Shown here: positions 1 through 8,122 of the stretch, piece after piece
Layout of the letters: each line of letters starts with the position of its first letter
Numbering within the stretch: the stretch's first letter is position 1
Position numbers and translations under genes: made by a program
Source of the DNA: Proteobacteria bacterium UBA5122
GTDB lineage: Bacteria; Pseudomonadota; Gammaproteobacteria; Tenderiales; Tenderiaceae
NCBI GenBank assembly: GCA_002415485.1
Contig: DHYU01000042.1
Location: 4,835-19,818 of the forward strand
Length of the DNA stretch: 14,984 bases
Direction of reading: 5' to 3'
Notes under the pieces: model-generated
Databases searched by the model: none
Seen by the model: the letters and a program-made list of their open reading frames with translations, nothing else
Told to the model about the DNA's origin: nothing

Positions 1-957
1 GCCCTTCACCGCGTAATCCATCACCGCCTGTTCCAACTCGGGCAGATTCATCTGATCCGCATCGCGCACGATCGGCACCACCAGACCACGTTCGGTGCTG
101 ACGGCGACGCCAACATCGAAATAACCATGATAGACAATGTCGTTGCCATCGACCGAGGCATTGACCACCGGGTACTGTTTCAGCGCCTCGGTGCAGGCCT
201 TGATGAAGAACGACATAAAGCCAAGCTTGATGCCGTGTTTCTTCTGGAACTGATCCTGATATTTTTTACGCAGATCCATCACCGGCTGCATGTCGATCTC
301 ATTGAAGGTGGTCAACATCGCGGTGGATTGCTGTGCATCGAGCAGGCGCTCGGCAATACGCGCACGCAGGCGTGTCATCGGCACGCGCTGTTCAGGGCGG
401 GAACCGCCGCCACTGCTGCCCAACATCGGCGCGGCAGCCACGGCTACCTTGGGAGGCTCGGCGACTGGTGCCGGAGCAGCCTCGGCCTGCGCCGCCTGCT
501 CCATAAATTTCACAACATCGGCCTTGGTCAAACGTCCGTCCTTGCCGGTGCCCGCAATCTTGGCCGGATCAAGCTGGTTCTCAACTATCATCTTGCGTAC
601 GGCCGGGCTGAAATTATCCAGATTGATCGCTGGCGCGGTTTCAGCCACGGGTGCAGTCGTTGCGGCAGCAGCAGGCGCAGCAGCTTCAGCGGCAGGTGCC
701 GCCTTTTGCGGGGCCTTGGCCTCTGTGTCGATCACCGCCAGGATCTCTGAGCTGGTGACCACGTCGCCGCTGTTACGTTTAATCTCCGTCAACACACCAC
801 TGTCTGGCGCGACCACTTCCAACATCACCTTGTCGGTTTCCAGGTCGACCAGATTCTGATCACGCTCGACGTATTCACCGACCTGCTTGTGCCACTGTGC
901 CAGCGTGGCATCCGAGATCGATTCCGACAATACCGGCACTTTGACTTCGACTAACAT
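1..957 (-). CDS. sucB: Dihydrolipoyllysine succinyltransferase (2-oxoglutarate dehydrogenase E2), 3' part cut by window edge
   Basis: This is the E2 core of the 2-oxoglutarate dehydrogenase complex, which moves the succinyl group from E1-bound thiamine diphosphate through a lipoyl arm to CoA in the TCA cycle. The visible 319 residues start MLVEVKVPVLSESISDA. The lipoyl domain covers about residues 1-78, with the lipoylated lysine at K43 in ETDKV. An Ala/Pro-rich linker follows, then the E3-binding domain (about 112-150, FSPAVRKMI...GRLTKADV), a second Ala/Pro linker, and the acyltransferase domain from about 185 (RVPMTRLRARIAERL, then FFIKA and GVAVSTERGLVVPI). The HxxxDG catalytic motif lies beyond the window. 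The ATG at 957 is preceded on the minus strand by AGGGAG. The gene lies 50 nt downstream of sucA in the same direction, so it is almost certainly co-transcribed with it. The family assignment is firm; pyruvate E2 is less likely because the partner is sucA. Confidence 0.96.
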   Translation of the reverse strand, partial: MLVEVKVPVLSESISDATLAQWHKQVGEYVERDQNLVDLETDKVMLEVVAPDSGVLTEIKRNSGDVVTSSEILAVIDTEAKAPQKAAPAAEAAAPAAAATTAPVAETAPAINLDNFSPAVRKMIVENQLDPAKIAGTGKDGRLTKADVVKFMEQAAQAEAAPAPVAEPPKVAVAAAPMLGSSGGGSRPEQRVPMTRLRARIAERLLDAQQSTAMLTTFNEIDMQPVMDLRKKYQDQFQKKHGIKLGFMSFFIKACTEALKQYPVVNASVDGNDIVYHGYFDVGVAVSTERGLVVPIVRDADQMNLPELEQAVMDYAVKG

Positions 958-1007
958 GTGCAACTCCCTTTATCTGAATAACTGTGTCAGCGGTGTCTGG
1001 CAGCCAA

Positions 1008-3884
1008 TTAACTGGCGACCTTCAACACGCGCCCTTCGACATGATTTCCGTTTAATGCTGCATCCACCAACTCGGCCTGCGCCGCGATGTGCGATTGCAG
1101 ATGGCCTTCGGCAGGTGCGGCATATGCAGGGCGGCCGGCATAGAGCACCGGACGCTGATAATCCAACTGCTCGCGTAACAAGGGACGGATGAAATGCCAC
1201 GCGCCCTGATTTTGCGGCTCTTCCTGACACCAGACGATATCTTCGACCTTGTTGTATTTGGCAAAGATGGCAGCGATCGCCTCCTGCGGGAACGGATAGA
1301 GCTGTTCGATGCGCACGATCGCCACATCGTCTCGTTTCTGTTCGCGGCGTTTATCCAACAAGTCGTAAAAAACCTTGCCGGTGCAGAACAGCAGGCGTTT
1401 GACCTTGGCCGCCTTGATCGGATCAATCTCATCAATAACAGGTTGAAACATCTGTTCAGTAAAATCTTCCAATGGCGACACCGACAGTTTGTGCCGCAAA
1501 AGACTCTTCGGCGACATCAGGATCAGCGGTTTGCGATAGGGGCGAATCACCTGACGCCGCAAGACATGAAACATCTGTGCTGGGGTCGTTGGGTAACACA
1601 CCTGCATGTTGTCGTTGGAACACAACTGCAGATAACGCTCCAGACGCGCCGATGAATGCTCTGGTCCCTGGCCGTCATAACCATGCGGCAACATCATCAC
1701 CAAACCACACAACCGCCCCCACTTCACTTCGCCGGCAGAGATGAATTGATCGATGACAACCTGCGCGCCATTGGCGAAGTCACCAAACTGCGCCTCCCAG
1801 ATCACCAAGGATTCAGGATCGGCCGTAGCATAACCATATTCAAACCCCAGTACGGCCTCTTCCGACAACAGCGAGTCGATGACACGGAAGTGCGCCTGTT
1901 CCTCACTCAAATGCTGCAAGGGCACATGGATGCCGCGGCGCGCCTGATTGTGAAACACCGCATGGCGATGGAAGAAGGTGCCACGGCCACTGTCCTGCCC
2001 AGACAGGCGGATGTTGTAACCGCTGGTCAACAGACCGGCATAGGCCAGGTTTTCGGCAAAGCCCCAGTCACAGGGCATGTCACCGGCGGCCATCTTGCGC
2101 CGATCAGCCACCACCTTGTTGGCGCGGGAGTGCAGTTCGAAATCCTCGGGGAACTGAGTCAATCGATCTGATAGCTGCTGAATCTGCGCCAGCGACATGC
2201 GGGTGTCACCGTCAGCAGTCCAATGCACACGCTGATAGGGCGTCCAATTGACGGCAAATTCCTTCTCCACCAATTCACTGGGGATGATCTCGCGCGATAC
2301 CAGCTTGCCGGCCTCCAGCATGTCGCGGTAACCGCTGATCATCGCCGCAACTTCATCTTCGCTGACCACGCCTTCATCGACCAGACGCTGTGAATACAGC
2401 TTGACGGCCGTTTCATGTTTGCGGATCGCCTGATACATGATCGGCTGCGTTACCGCAGGCTCATCGGCCTCGTTATGGCCATGGCGGCGATAACACACCA
2501 GATCGATCACCACATCACGACCGAACTGCATGCGATAGTCCAAGGCCAGCTGCGTGACAAAGATCACTGCCTCCGGATCATCGCCATTCACATGGAAGAT
2601 CGGCGCCTGGATCATGCGCGCAACCTCGGTGCAATACATGGTCGAGCGCGCATCAAGCGGGTTGCTGGTAGTAAAACCAATTTGATTATTGATGATGACA
2701 TGCACCGTGCCGCCGGTGGTAAACCCGCGCGCCTGTGACATGTTCAGCGTTTCCATTACCACGCCCTGCCCGGCAAAGGCCGCATCGCCGTGGATCAGGA
2801 TCGGCAACACCTGTTCACCTGATGTGTCACGACGACGATGTTGACGTGCGCGCACGGAACCTTCCACTACCGGATTAACGATCTCCAGGTGCGATGGATT
2901 AAACGCCAGTGCCAGATGCACCGGTCCGCCCGCGGTCTTCATGTGCGATGAAAAACCCTGGTGGTATTTCACATCACCACAGGTATTGCTATCGATATCA
3001 CACACGCCTTCAAACTCTTCGAACAGCCGTGCGGGATTCTTGCCCATGATGTTGACCAGCACATTGAGGCGGCCACGATGGGCCATGCCGACCACCACCT
3101 CCTTGACCTTATGACTGCCGGCCCGCCACACCAGCTCGTCCAGTAGCGGGATCAGGCTCTCACCACCTTCCAGCGAAAAGCGTTTCTGGCCCACGTATTT
3201 GGTATGCAGATACTGCTCCAAGCCTTCAGCCGCAATCGTCTTGCGCAGGATATGGCGTTTGAATTCAGGTGAATATTTAGGCTCGCAGCGGCTGCCTTCG
3301 AGTTGCTGCTGAATCCAGCGTTTGGGCACCGTGTCGGTGATATGCATGTATTCAGCGCCGACATTGCGGCTATAGGTATCACGCAGGTGTTTCAGGATCT
3401 CGCGCAGACTCGCCTGTGGTGTGCCGACCAGGGAACCAGTGCTGAATTCGGTATCCATGTCGGCCTCGGTCAAGGCGTGATAACTCGGATCAAGCTCAGA
3501 GATTGAGTGTTGTTCCTGCAGACCCAGCGGATCCAGCGTCGCCTGCTGATGACCACGCACCCGATAGGCATTGATCAATTGCAGCACGGCTACCTGTTTC
3601 GCTGCCGCCTGGGCAATGGACACATCCCCCGGCCCGGTGCCACCACGGCGCCCCTGTGCCAGCGCGGCAAAGTTGGCGCGGACCATGTTGTGGTCCACAT
3701 CGGCCGCCGCCGAGCCGGTATTGGTTTGCAGCTGATCGAAATAGCTGCGCCAGGCCGGATCAATGGCCTCCGGCGACTGCAGATATTGGTAATAGAGCTC
3801 TTCGACAAACGGTGCATTGCTGCCGAACAGATGGCTTTGTTCCAAAAACGACTGGTAACGGTCCTTCGAATTTTCCTGGCTCAT
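1008..3884 (-). CDS. sucA: 2-oxoglutarate dehydrogenase E1 component
   Basis: Thiamine-diphosphate-dependent E1 enzyme that decarboxylates 2-oxoglutarate and passes the succinyl group to the SucB lipoyl arm. It has 958 residues, slightly longer than E. coli SucA (933). The N-terminal E2/E3-interaction segment is visible at about 12-50 (FLEQSHLFGSNAPFVEELYY). Active-site blocks follow: GMAHRGRLNVL (H269), KYHQGFSSH (H308), GDAAFAGQGVVMET (about 366-379), the cofactor-binding region GDDPEAV (about 434-440) and GHNEADEPAVTQPIMY (about 469-484). The C-terminal E1 domain ends in EGRVLKVAS. I chose the ATG at 3884, which gives MSQENSKDRYQ; a TTG at 3893 is in frame but its bases double as the GAGGGG ribosome binding region. 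SucB follows after 50 nt. The sdh genes that often precede sucA are absent; the upstream neighbour is a lysine-catabolism module. Some E1 enzymes of this family also accept 2-oxoadipate, which may matter here (inference). Confidence 0.97.
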   Translation of the reverse strand: MSQENSKDRYQSFLEQSHLFGSNAPFVEELYYQYLQSPEAIDPAWRSYFDQLQTNTGSAAADVDHNMVRANFAALAQGRRGGTGPGDVSIAQAAAKQVAVLQLINAYRVRGHQQATLDPLGLQEQHSISELDPSYHALTEADMDTEFSTGSLVGTPQASLREILKHLRDTYSRNVGAEYMHITDTVPKRWIQQQLEGSRCEPKYSPEFKRHILRKTIAAEGLEQYLHTKYVGQKRFSLEGGESLIPLLDELVWRAGSHKVKEVVVGMAHRGRLNVLVNIMGKNPARLFEEFEGVCDIDSNTCGDVKYHQGFSSHMKTAGGPVHLALAFNPSHLEIVNPVVEGSVRARQHRRRDTSGEQVLPILIHGDAAFAGQGVVMETLNMSQARGFTTGGTVHVIINNQIGFTTSNPLDARSTMYCTEVARMIQAPIFHVNGDDPEAVIFVTQLALDYRMQFGRDVVIDLVCYRRHGHNEADEPAVTQPIMYQAIRKHETAVKLYSQRLVDEGVVSEDEVAAMISGYRDMLEAGKLVSREIIPSELVEKEFAVNWTPYQRVHWTADGDTRMSLAQIQQLSDRLTQFPEDFELHSRANKVVADRRKMAAGDMPCDWGFAENLAYAGLLTSGYNIRLSGQDSGRGTFFHRHAVFHNQARRGIHVPLQHLSEEQAHFRVIDSLLSEEAVLGFEYGYATADPESLVIWEAQFGDFANGAQVVIDQFISAGEVKWGRLCGLVMMLPHGYDGQGPEHSSARLERYLQLCSNDNMQVCYPTTPAQMFHVLRRQVIRPYRKPLILMSPKSLLRHKLSVSPLEDFTEQMFQPVIDEIDPIKAAKVKRLLFCTGKVFYDLLDKRREQKRDDVAIVRIEQLYPFPQEAIAAIFAKYNKVEDIVWCQEEPQNQGAWHFIRPLLREQLDYQRPVLYAGRPAYAAPAEGHLQSHIAAQAELVDAALNGNHVEGRVLKVAS

Positions 3885-4213
3885 ACCCCTCAACGCCCGT
3901 GTTAGTAATTCCCTTGTCTAATATGTCTCGACACACTCACCACAAACTGTAGCAAAAACATGACGAAACCGAATCCGATCAAGGTATCACTTGAAAATTG
4001 TCCGGCATTTGCCGCCGGCGACCGCAAACCTCACTTTACGGCTGGGGTTATTGTGGCAAGTCCTGTCCAAAATATCCACGCACAACCGATCCCGATGGAT
4101 AGAGGATGGGCACGAGGAAAGACGGCACACGACAAAAGGCGCGAAGACAAAGATCCACAACAACTGCCCGCTAACAGCTCCTTCCCGCTTTTTCTAACGA
4201 CCAAAAACGCATC
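3885..4213. other. 329-bp intergenic region upstream of sucA
   Basis: No convincing gene. It must contain the promoter for sucAB unless transcription reads through from 5407. On the minus strand a TTGTGG/TATTAG pair with 16-nt spacing lies about 30-60 nt before the sucA start, but it is a poor sigma-70 match. A short hairpin (CCGGC at 4002-4006, GCCGG at 4014-4018) is followed on the minus strand by ACAATTTTC. It could be a weak terminator for the 4214-5407 gene. Nothing else stands out. Confidence 0.4.
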
Positions 4214-5407
4214 TTATTCAGTCATCACCCACTGCGAGGTCTTGATCACATGCGCGGCCTGTACCGGCAGGAAATACTGATAGACCGGAGCAGAATGGAG
4301 CGGCTCCTGTGCATCGTATTTGAGGCCATATAGCGCAAATAGCTGCATGGCCAGGCCCGGGGGTAATTCACGTCTCGACACCAGCTCCAGCAGCTTGGCA
4401 TTCTCGATGGTCTTTTCGAGTTGAGGGCCGTGTTTGACGATGTCTTGCTTCAACGCGACCGGAATCGCAGTATTTTTCTCCGGCTGACTAAACACCTGTT
4501 GCAACAGACCACGCGTGTATTGCCCGGTCGGCGTCAGGATCTTAATGCCCGCCTTTTCCAGCGCGGCCATCACATCCTCCAAAGGCACGGCCACCCTTTG
4601 GCCATCGATGAGTTTCGTTGCACGGATACCGATATGATGAGCGGTATAACCATAGACACGGTTCCAGTGCTGAATGATTTGTTGTTCATCATCCGCGTCA
4701 GATTGATCGACAAACACCCTCAAGGCCTGGCCATTATCGAGCATCTTGTAGACAGGATAGGCGTTCCACCCATCCGGAAACTGGTAATAAGCCTCACCCG
4801 CAAATTGCGTAGACACGTAACCGTGTTCACTGCGCAACAGGTCCGCAACACGCTCGGCATCCTGATGCGCCTTGGAGCCACAACGGATCGCCATGTGGTC
4901 AAACACCACATCCCAATCATAATTAGGGGCGATCTCCAGCAGCTTTAGATCCGCATGACTGTATAAAAAAGATTCGATAGATTTGATCGCACAATACACA
5001 TCCAGATTTTTCACCCAACTGGCGATCAAACGTGCCTGATGATCATTTAACTCTGCACGCCCCTTGGCCAGCATCTCGGCCATAAAGATCTTGGCATAGG
5101 CATCCACATGCTGCATCGCGCCATCCAGATCATCTTCAAAGCGCATACTGGCACGCGCCGTTTGGTAGGCCATCAATAATCCGTCCAGGTCGCGCACACC
5201 GTCAAAAAACTTCATCGCACTGGGCGCATGAGGCCGCGCCAGGAATGGCGTCATATCGAGGACAAACACCTCACCTTGATCATTGCTTACCCGCAAGGCC
5301 TGTGGCTGCGGATCGACTTCGAATCCCTCACCCAGTAAATGCAGGTATTCGACCAGTTCACGGGCAAAACGATGATGGGGGTCTTGATGAATAGGCGTGA
5401 TAGACAT
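4214..5407 (-). CDS. VOC-superfamily metalloenzyme, HglS/DUF1338-like (putative 2-oxoadipate dioxygenase/decarboxylase)
   Basis: A 397-residue protein with two vicinal-oxygen-chelate-like half-sites: FDHMAIR (H171, R175) and AHHIGIR (H257/H258, R262). HglS-type enzymes (DUF1338) turn 2-oxoadipate into 2-hydroxyglutarate with Fe(II) and O2, and carry a His-x3-Arg pair in the same DHxxxR arrangement; a third, acidic ligand might be the Glu in FSQPE (E310). About 165 residues precede the first half-site, much more than in characterised HglS, where this His is near residue 70; this N-terminal part is unrecognised. The ATG at 5407 has a near-perfect GGAGGTGA ribosome binding site six nt away. The gene is divergent from saccharopine dehydrogenase and ALDH7 genes across 74 bp, which supports a role late in lysine/2-aminoadipate breakdown. 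The context is strong, but the homology is judged by eye; another VOC dioxygenase is possible. There is no signal peptide, so it is cytoplasmic. Confidence 0.5.
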   Translation of the reverse strand: MSITPIHQDPHHRFARELVEYLHLLGEGFEVDPQPQALRVSNDQGEVFVLDMTPFLARPHAPSAMKFFDGVRDLDGLLMAYQTARASMRFEDDLDGAMQHVDAYAKIFMAEMLAKGRAELNDHQARLIASWVKNLDVYCAIKSIESFLYSHADLKLLEIAPNYDWDVVFDHMAIRCGSKAHQDAERVADLLRSEHGYVSTQFAGEAYYQFPDGWNAYPVYKMLDNGQALRVFVDQSDADDEQQIIQHWNRVYGYTAHHIGIRATKLIDGQRVAVPLEDVMAALEKAGIKILTPTGQYTRGLLQQVFSQPEKNTAIPVALKQDIVKHGPQLEKTIENAKLLELVSRRELPPGLAMQLFALYGLKYDAQEPLHSAPVYQYFLPVQAAHVIKTSQWVMTE

Positions 5408-5442
5408 AAATCACCTCCAATTAGGTCGAAAGCGTTCCATGC

Positions 5443-5461
5443 CGATATATCAGGTATATCG
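5443..5461. promoter_or_regulatory. Palindromic candidate operator in a divergent promoter region
   Basis: Perfect 7-bp inverted repeat, CGATATA and TATATCG, separated by TCAGG. It lies in the 74-bp gap between the divergent HglS-like and saccharopine dehydrogenase genes, 35 nt from the first start and 20 nt from the second. Its TATA-rich arms overlap where the -10 regions must be, so a bound dimer would block both directions. No regulator gene for it is visible in the window. Confidence 0.45.
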
Positions 5462-5481
5462 ACACAGAGGAGCGAAGATTG

Positions 5482-6597
5482 ATGATGCGTAAAGTACTGT
5501 TGCTGGGCGCAGGCAAGATTGGCTCGTTGATCACCTGCATGCTCGCTGATAGTGGCGATTACGAAGTACATGTCGGCACCCTGGAAACGCAGGAGGCTGA
5601 CAAACTCGTCGCCGAGCTGAAGCTCAACCATATCCGGGTATTTCAGTTCGATGCCCAGGATGACAATGCCCTCGACCAACTCATGGCCAAGGAAAAATAC
5701 GCTGCCGTCATCTCGGGCCTGCCCTATTTTTGTAACATCCGCGTCGCCAATGCCGCCGCCCGCCATGACTGCAATTACTTTGATCTGACGGAAGACGTGG
5801 AAGTCACACGCCACGTGCAAAAACTGGCCGAAGGCCGTCGCAATGTGTTTATGCCGCAATGCGGTTTGGCGCCCGGCTTCATCAGCATCGTCGCCCATGA
5901 CTTGATGACGCACTTTGATGAACTGGATACGGTCAAGATGCGTGTTGGTGCGCTGCCGGTCAACCCGAACAACGTGTTGAAATATTCGCTCACCTGGTCG
6001 ACCGATGGCCTGATCAACGAATACGGCAACACCTGTTATGGCATTGAAGATGGCGAACTGGTGGCACTGCGACCACTGGAAGGCTACGAGACCATCAGCC
6101 TCGACGGGGTGTTGTACGAGGCCTTCAACACCTCCGGCGGCCTCGGCACACTGGCCGAGACCTACGATGGTCGTGTGCGGGATCTGAATTACAAGACCAT
6201 GCGTTATCCCGGCCACTGCGACGAGATAAAACTGCTGATGAACGATCTGCGCCTGAACGATGATCGCGACACCTTAAAACGCATCCTCGAAAACGCGATC
6301 CCGCGCACCATGCAGGATGTGGTGTTGATCTACGTCGCGGTCAGTGGTCGCCAACAAGGCGCGCTGATGGAAGAGAACTACGTCAACAAGGTCTATCCTC
6401 AATGCATCGCGGGCAAGACCTGGTCATCGATTCAGGTCACCACCGCCAGCGGCATTTGTGCGGTGATGGACATGGTGCTCGACCACGTCGGTGACTACCA
6501 CGGCTTTGTCACACAGGAACAAATCAAACTGGCGGATTTTCTCGTCAATCGTTTTGGCAAACACTACAACGGGGATCGTCGACATGGATGTGTTTAA
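5482..6597 (+). CDS. Saccharopine dehydrogenase (Lys9-type, glutamate-forming)
   Basis: NAD(P)-dependent enzyme that splits saccharopine into glutamate and 2-aminoadipate 6-semialdehyde (reversible in the family). The 371-residue protein has an N-terminal Rossmann fold with GAGKIG at residues 9-14, then YFDLTEDV (99-106), PQCGLAPGFISI (125-136) and the C-terminal-domain signature ALPVNPNNVLKYSLTWS (about 157-173). This matches the stand-alone SDH half of the bifunctional LKR/SDH of animals and plants. It lacks the features of carboxynorspermidine dehydrogenase. Starts are possible at 5479 (TTG), 5482 and 5485 (ATG); AGAGGAG at 5466-5472 favours 5482. The last 14 nt overlap the ALDH7 gene, indicating translational coupling with the enzyme that consumes its product. 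No lysine-ketoglutarate reductase lies next to it, so saccharopine must be made by a distant gene, or the enzyme works on another substrate. Confidence 0.85.
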   Translation: MMRKVLLLGAGKIGSLITCMLADSGDYEVHVGTLETQEADKLVAELKLNHIRVFQFDAQDDNALDQLMAKEKYAAVISGLPYFCNIRVANAAARHDCNYFDLTEDVEVTRHVQKLAEGRRNVFMPQCGLAPGFISIVAHDLMTHFDELDTVKMRVGALPVNPNNVLKYSLTWSTDGLINEYGNTCYGIEDGELVALRPLEGYETISLDGVLYEAFNTSGGLGTLAETYDGRVRDLNYKTMRYPGHCDEIKLLMNDLRLNDDRDTLKRILENAIPRTMQDVVLIYVAVSGRQQGALMEENYVNKVYPQCIAGKTWSSIQVTTASGICAVMDMVLDHVGDYHGFVTQEQIKLADFLVNRFGKHYNGDRRHGCV

Positions 6598-8122
6598 ACA
6601 GCTCGGCCTGCACAAGACATTCAACAGCGGCACCTGGCTCGGCAACGGCTGGAGCGACACGCAAGATGCCGGCGTCATCGACAGCCTTAATCCCAGCAAT
6701 GGCCAGCGTCTGGCCCGCGTCTACGGCTGCAATGCGCGTGACTACGAAACACTCATGCGTCAGGCCGTCGCCGCGCAGCAGCAATGGGCACAGGTACCAG
6801 CGCCGCAACGTGGTGAGGTCATTCGTCGTATTGGCGATGCGCTGAGACAATACAAGGACGCCCTCGGCACACTGGTCGCGATGGAGATGGGCAAGATCAA
6901 ACAGGAGGGTGATGGTGAGGTGCAGGAGATGATCGACATCGCCGACCTCGCCGTTGGCCAATCGCGCATGCTCTACGGCAAGACCATGCACTCCGAACGC
7001 CCCGAGCATCGCATGTATGAGCAGTGGCATCCGCTCGGGGTCGTCGGCGTGATCAGCGCCTTCAACTTCCCGGTGGCGGTGTGGTCGTGGAACGCGTTTA
7101 TCGCAGCGATTGCCGGCAATGCCGTCGTCTGGAAACCCTCCTCCAAGACCCCCTTGTGCGCCCTCGCGGTACAGCACATCTGCAATCAAGTGCTCGCCGA
7201 GATGGGTCACCCTGCCATCTTCACCTGCTTCATTCCCGGCGATAAGGCCATTGCCGAGAAGTTCATCAACGATCGCCGCGTGGCCTTGGTCTCATTCACC
7301 GGCTCCAGCGCGGTCGGCCATCATGTGGCAGAGACCGTCGCCAAACGGCTCGGCCGTTATCTGCTCGAATGCAGCGGCAACAACGCGATCATCGTCGACG
7401 ACACGGCCGATCTGAACCTGGCCGTGCCGGCCATCGTCTTCGGCGCGGTCGGCACCGCAGGCCAACGCTGCACCAGCACCCGTCGCCTGTTTGTGCATGA
7501 CAAGGTCTACAACAAACTCAAACGAGCGCTGACGGATGCCTATGCGCAGGTGCGTGTCGGTGACCCGACCAAGGCCAACACACTGATGGGACCACTGATC
7601 GACCAGGCGGCCGTCGATCACTTTAAAGATGCGGTGAGCGCCGCCGTTGCCCAGGGCGGCCAGATCCTGTGTGGCGGCAAGACCAAACGCGGCCAAGGTT
7701 ATTTCGTGCAACCGGCCCTCATCGAGATGCCCAAACAAAGCGCCATCGTCAAAGACGAGACCTTCGCCCCAATCCTGTATTTGATGCGTTACAAGACCTT
7801 GGACCAGGCGATCCGTCTGCAAAACGACGTACCACAGGGCCTGTCGTCATCGATCTTCACCACCACGCTGCAACACGCCGAACAGTTTTTATCGGCCCGC
7901 GGTTCGGACTGCGGCATCGCCAACGTCAACATCGGCACCTCGGGCGCTGAGATCGGCGGCGCCTTTGGCGGGGAGAAAGAAACAGGCGGTGGCCGGGAGG
8001 CAGGGTCGGACTGCTGGAAGGCCTACATGCGGCGCCAGACCAACACCATCAACTGGAGCCGTGCGTTGCCCCTGGCGCAGGGCATCGAGTTCAATCTAGG
8101 GTCAAAGAAAAAACGCCGCTAG
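6584..8122 (+). CDS. Alpha-aminoadipate semialdehyde dehydrogenase (ALDH7/antiquitin family)
   Basis: NAD(P)-dependent aldehyde dehydrogenase that oxidises 2-aminoadipate 6-semialdehyde (in equilibrium with piperideine-6-carboxylate) to 2-aminoadipate. Length is 512 residues, the usual antiquitin size. Key sites: SAFNFPVAVWSWN with the oxyanion Asn161, KPSSKTP with Lys184, FTGSSAVG (238-245), the general base Glu262 in LECSGNNAII, the nucleophile Cys296 in GQRCTSTRRLFVH, and the antiquitin C-terminal signature NIGTSGAEIGGAFGGEK (449-465) followed by ETGGGREAGSDCWKAYMRR. The usual LELGGNN is LECSGNN here, a mild oddity. The ATG at 6584 was chosen because it gives the normal antiquitin N-terminus (MDVFKQLGL); an in-frame extension back to 6491 lies wholly inside the upstream gene. 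It overlaps saccharopine dehydrogenase by 14 nt, so the two form a compact operon. Confidence 0.93.
   Translation: MDVFKQLGLHKTFNSGTWLGNGWSDTQDAGVIDSLNPSNGQRLARVYGCNARDYETLMRQAVAAQQQWAQVPAPQRGEVIRRIGDALRQYKDALGTLVAMEMGKIKQEGDGEVQEMIDIADLAVGQSRMLYGKTMHSERPEHRMYEQWHPLGVVGVISAFNFPVAVWSWNAFIAAIAGNAVVWKPSSKTPLCALAVQHICNQVLAEMGHPAIFTCFIPGDKAIAEKFINDRRVALVSFTGSSAVGHHVAETVAKRLGRYLLECSGNNAIIVDDTADLNLAVPAIVFGAVGTAGQRCTSTRRLFVHDKVYNKLKRALTDAYAQVRVGDPTKANTLMGPLIDQAAVDHFKDAVSAAVAQGGQILCGGKTKRGQGYFVQPALIEMPKQSAIVKDETFAPILYLMRYKTLDQAIRLQNDVPQGLSSSIFTTTLQHAEQFLSARGSDCGIANVNIGTSGAEIGGAFGGEKETGGGREAGSDCWKAYMRRQTNTINWSRALPLAQGIEFNLGSKKKRR

Noticed and set aside
127..859. Plus-strand open frames antisense to sucB
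   Set aside because: Ala/Gly/Arg-rich translations caused by the codon use and Ala/Pro linkers of sucB on the other strand.
3885..3893. TTG start giving sucA three extra residues
   Set aside because: The bases are the likely ribosome binding region for the ATG at 3884.
1194..3905. Several plus-strand open frames antisense to sucA
   Set aside because: Low-complexity shadows of sucA codon bias, with no ribosome binding sites or recognisable domains.
4002..4018. Hairpin CCGGC/GCCGG as a terminator
   Set aside because: The arms are only five bp and the following T-run is short and offset. Kept only as a weak remark.
3960..4280. Plus-strand open frame of 106 codons in the sucA upstream gap
   Set aside because: No ribosome binding site before its ATG, it runs into the HglS-like gene antisense, and the product is low-complexity with no known motif.
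5287..6216. Long minus-strand open frame of 309 codons over the saccharopine dehydrogenase gene
   Set aside because: It is antisense to a clear gene with conserved motifs, overlaps the divergent promoter and the HglS-like gene start, and its translation has no recognisable domain.
6491..6583. 31-residue N-terminal extension of ALDH7
   Set aside because: The extension lies entirely inside the saccharopine dehydrogenase gene, and the start at 6584 gives the normal antiquitin length and N-terminus.
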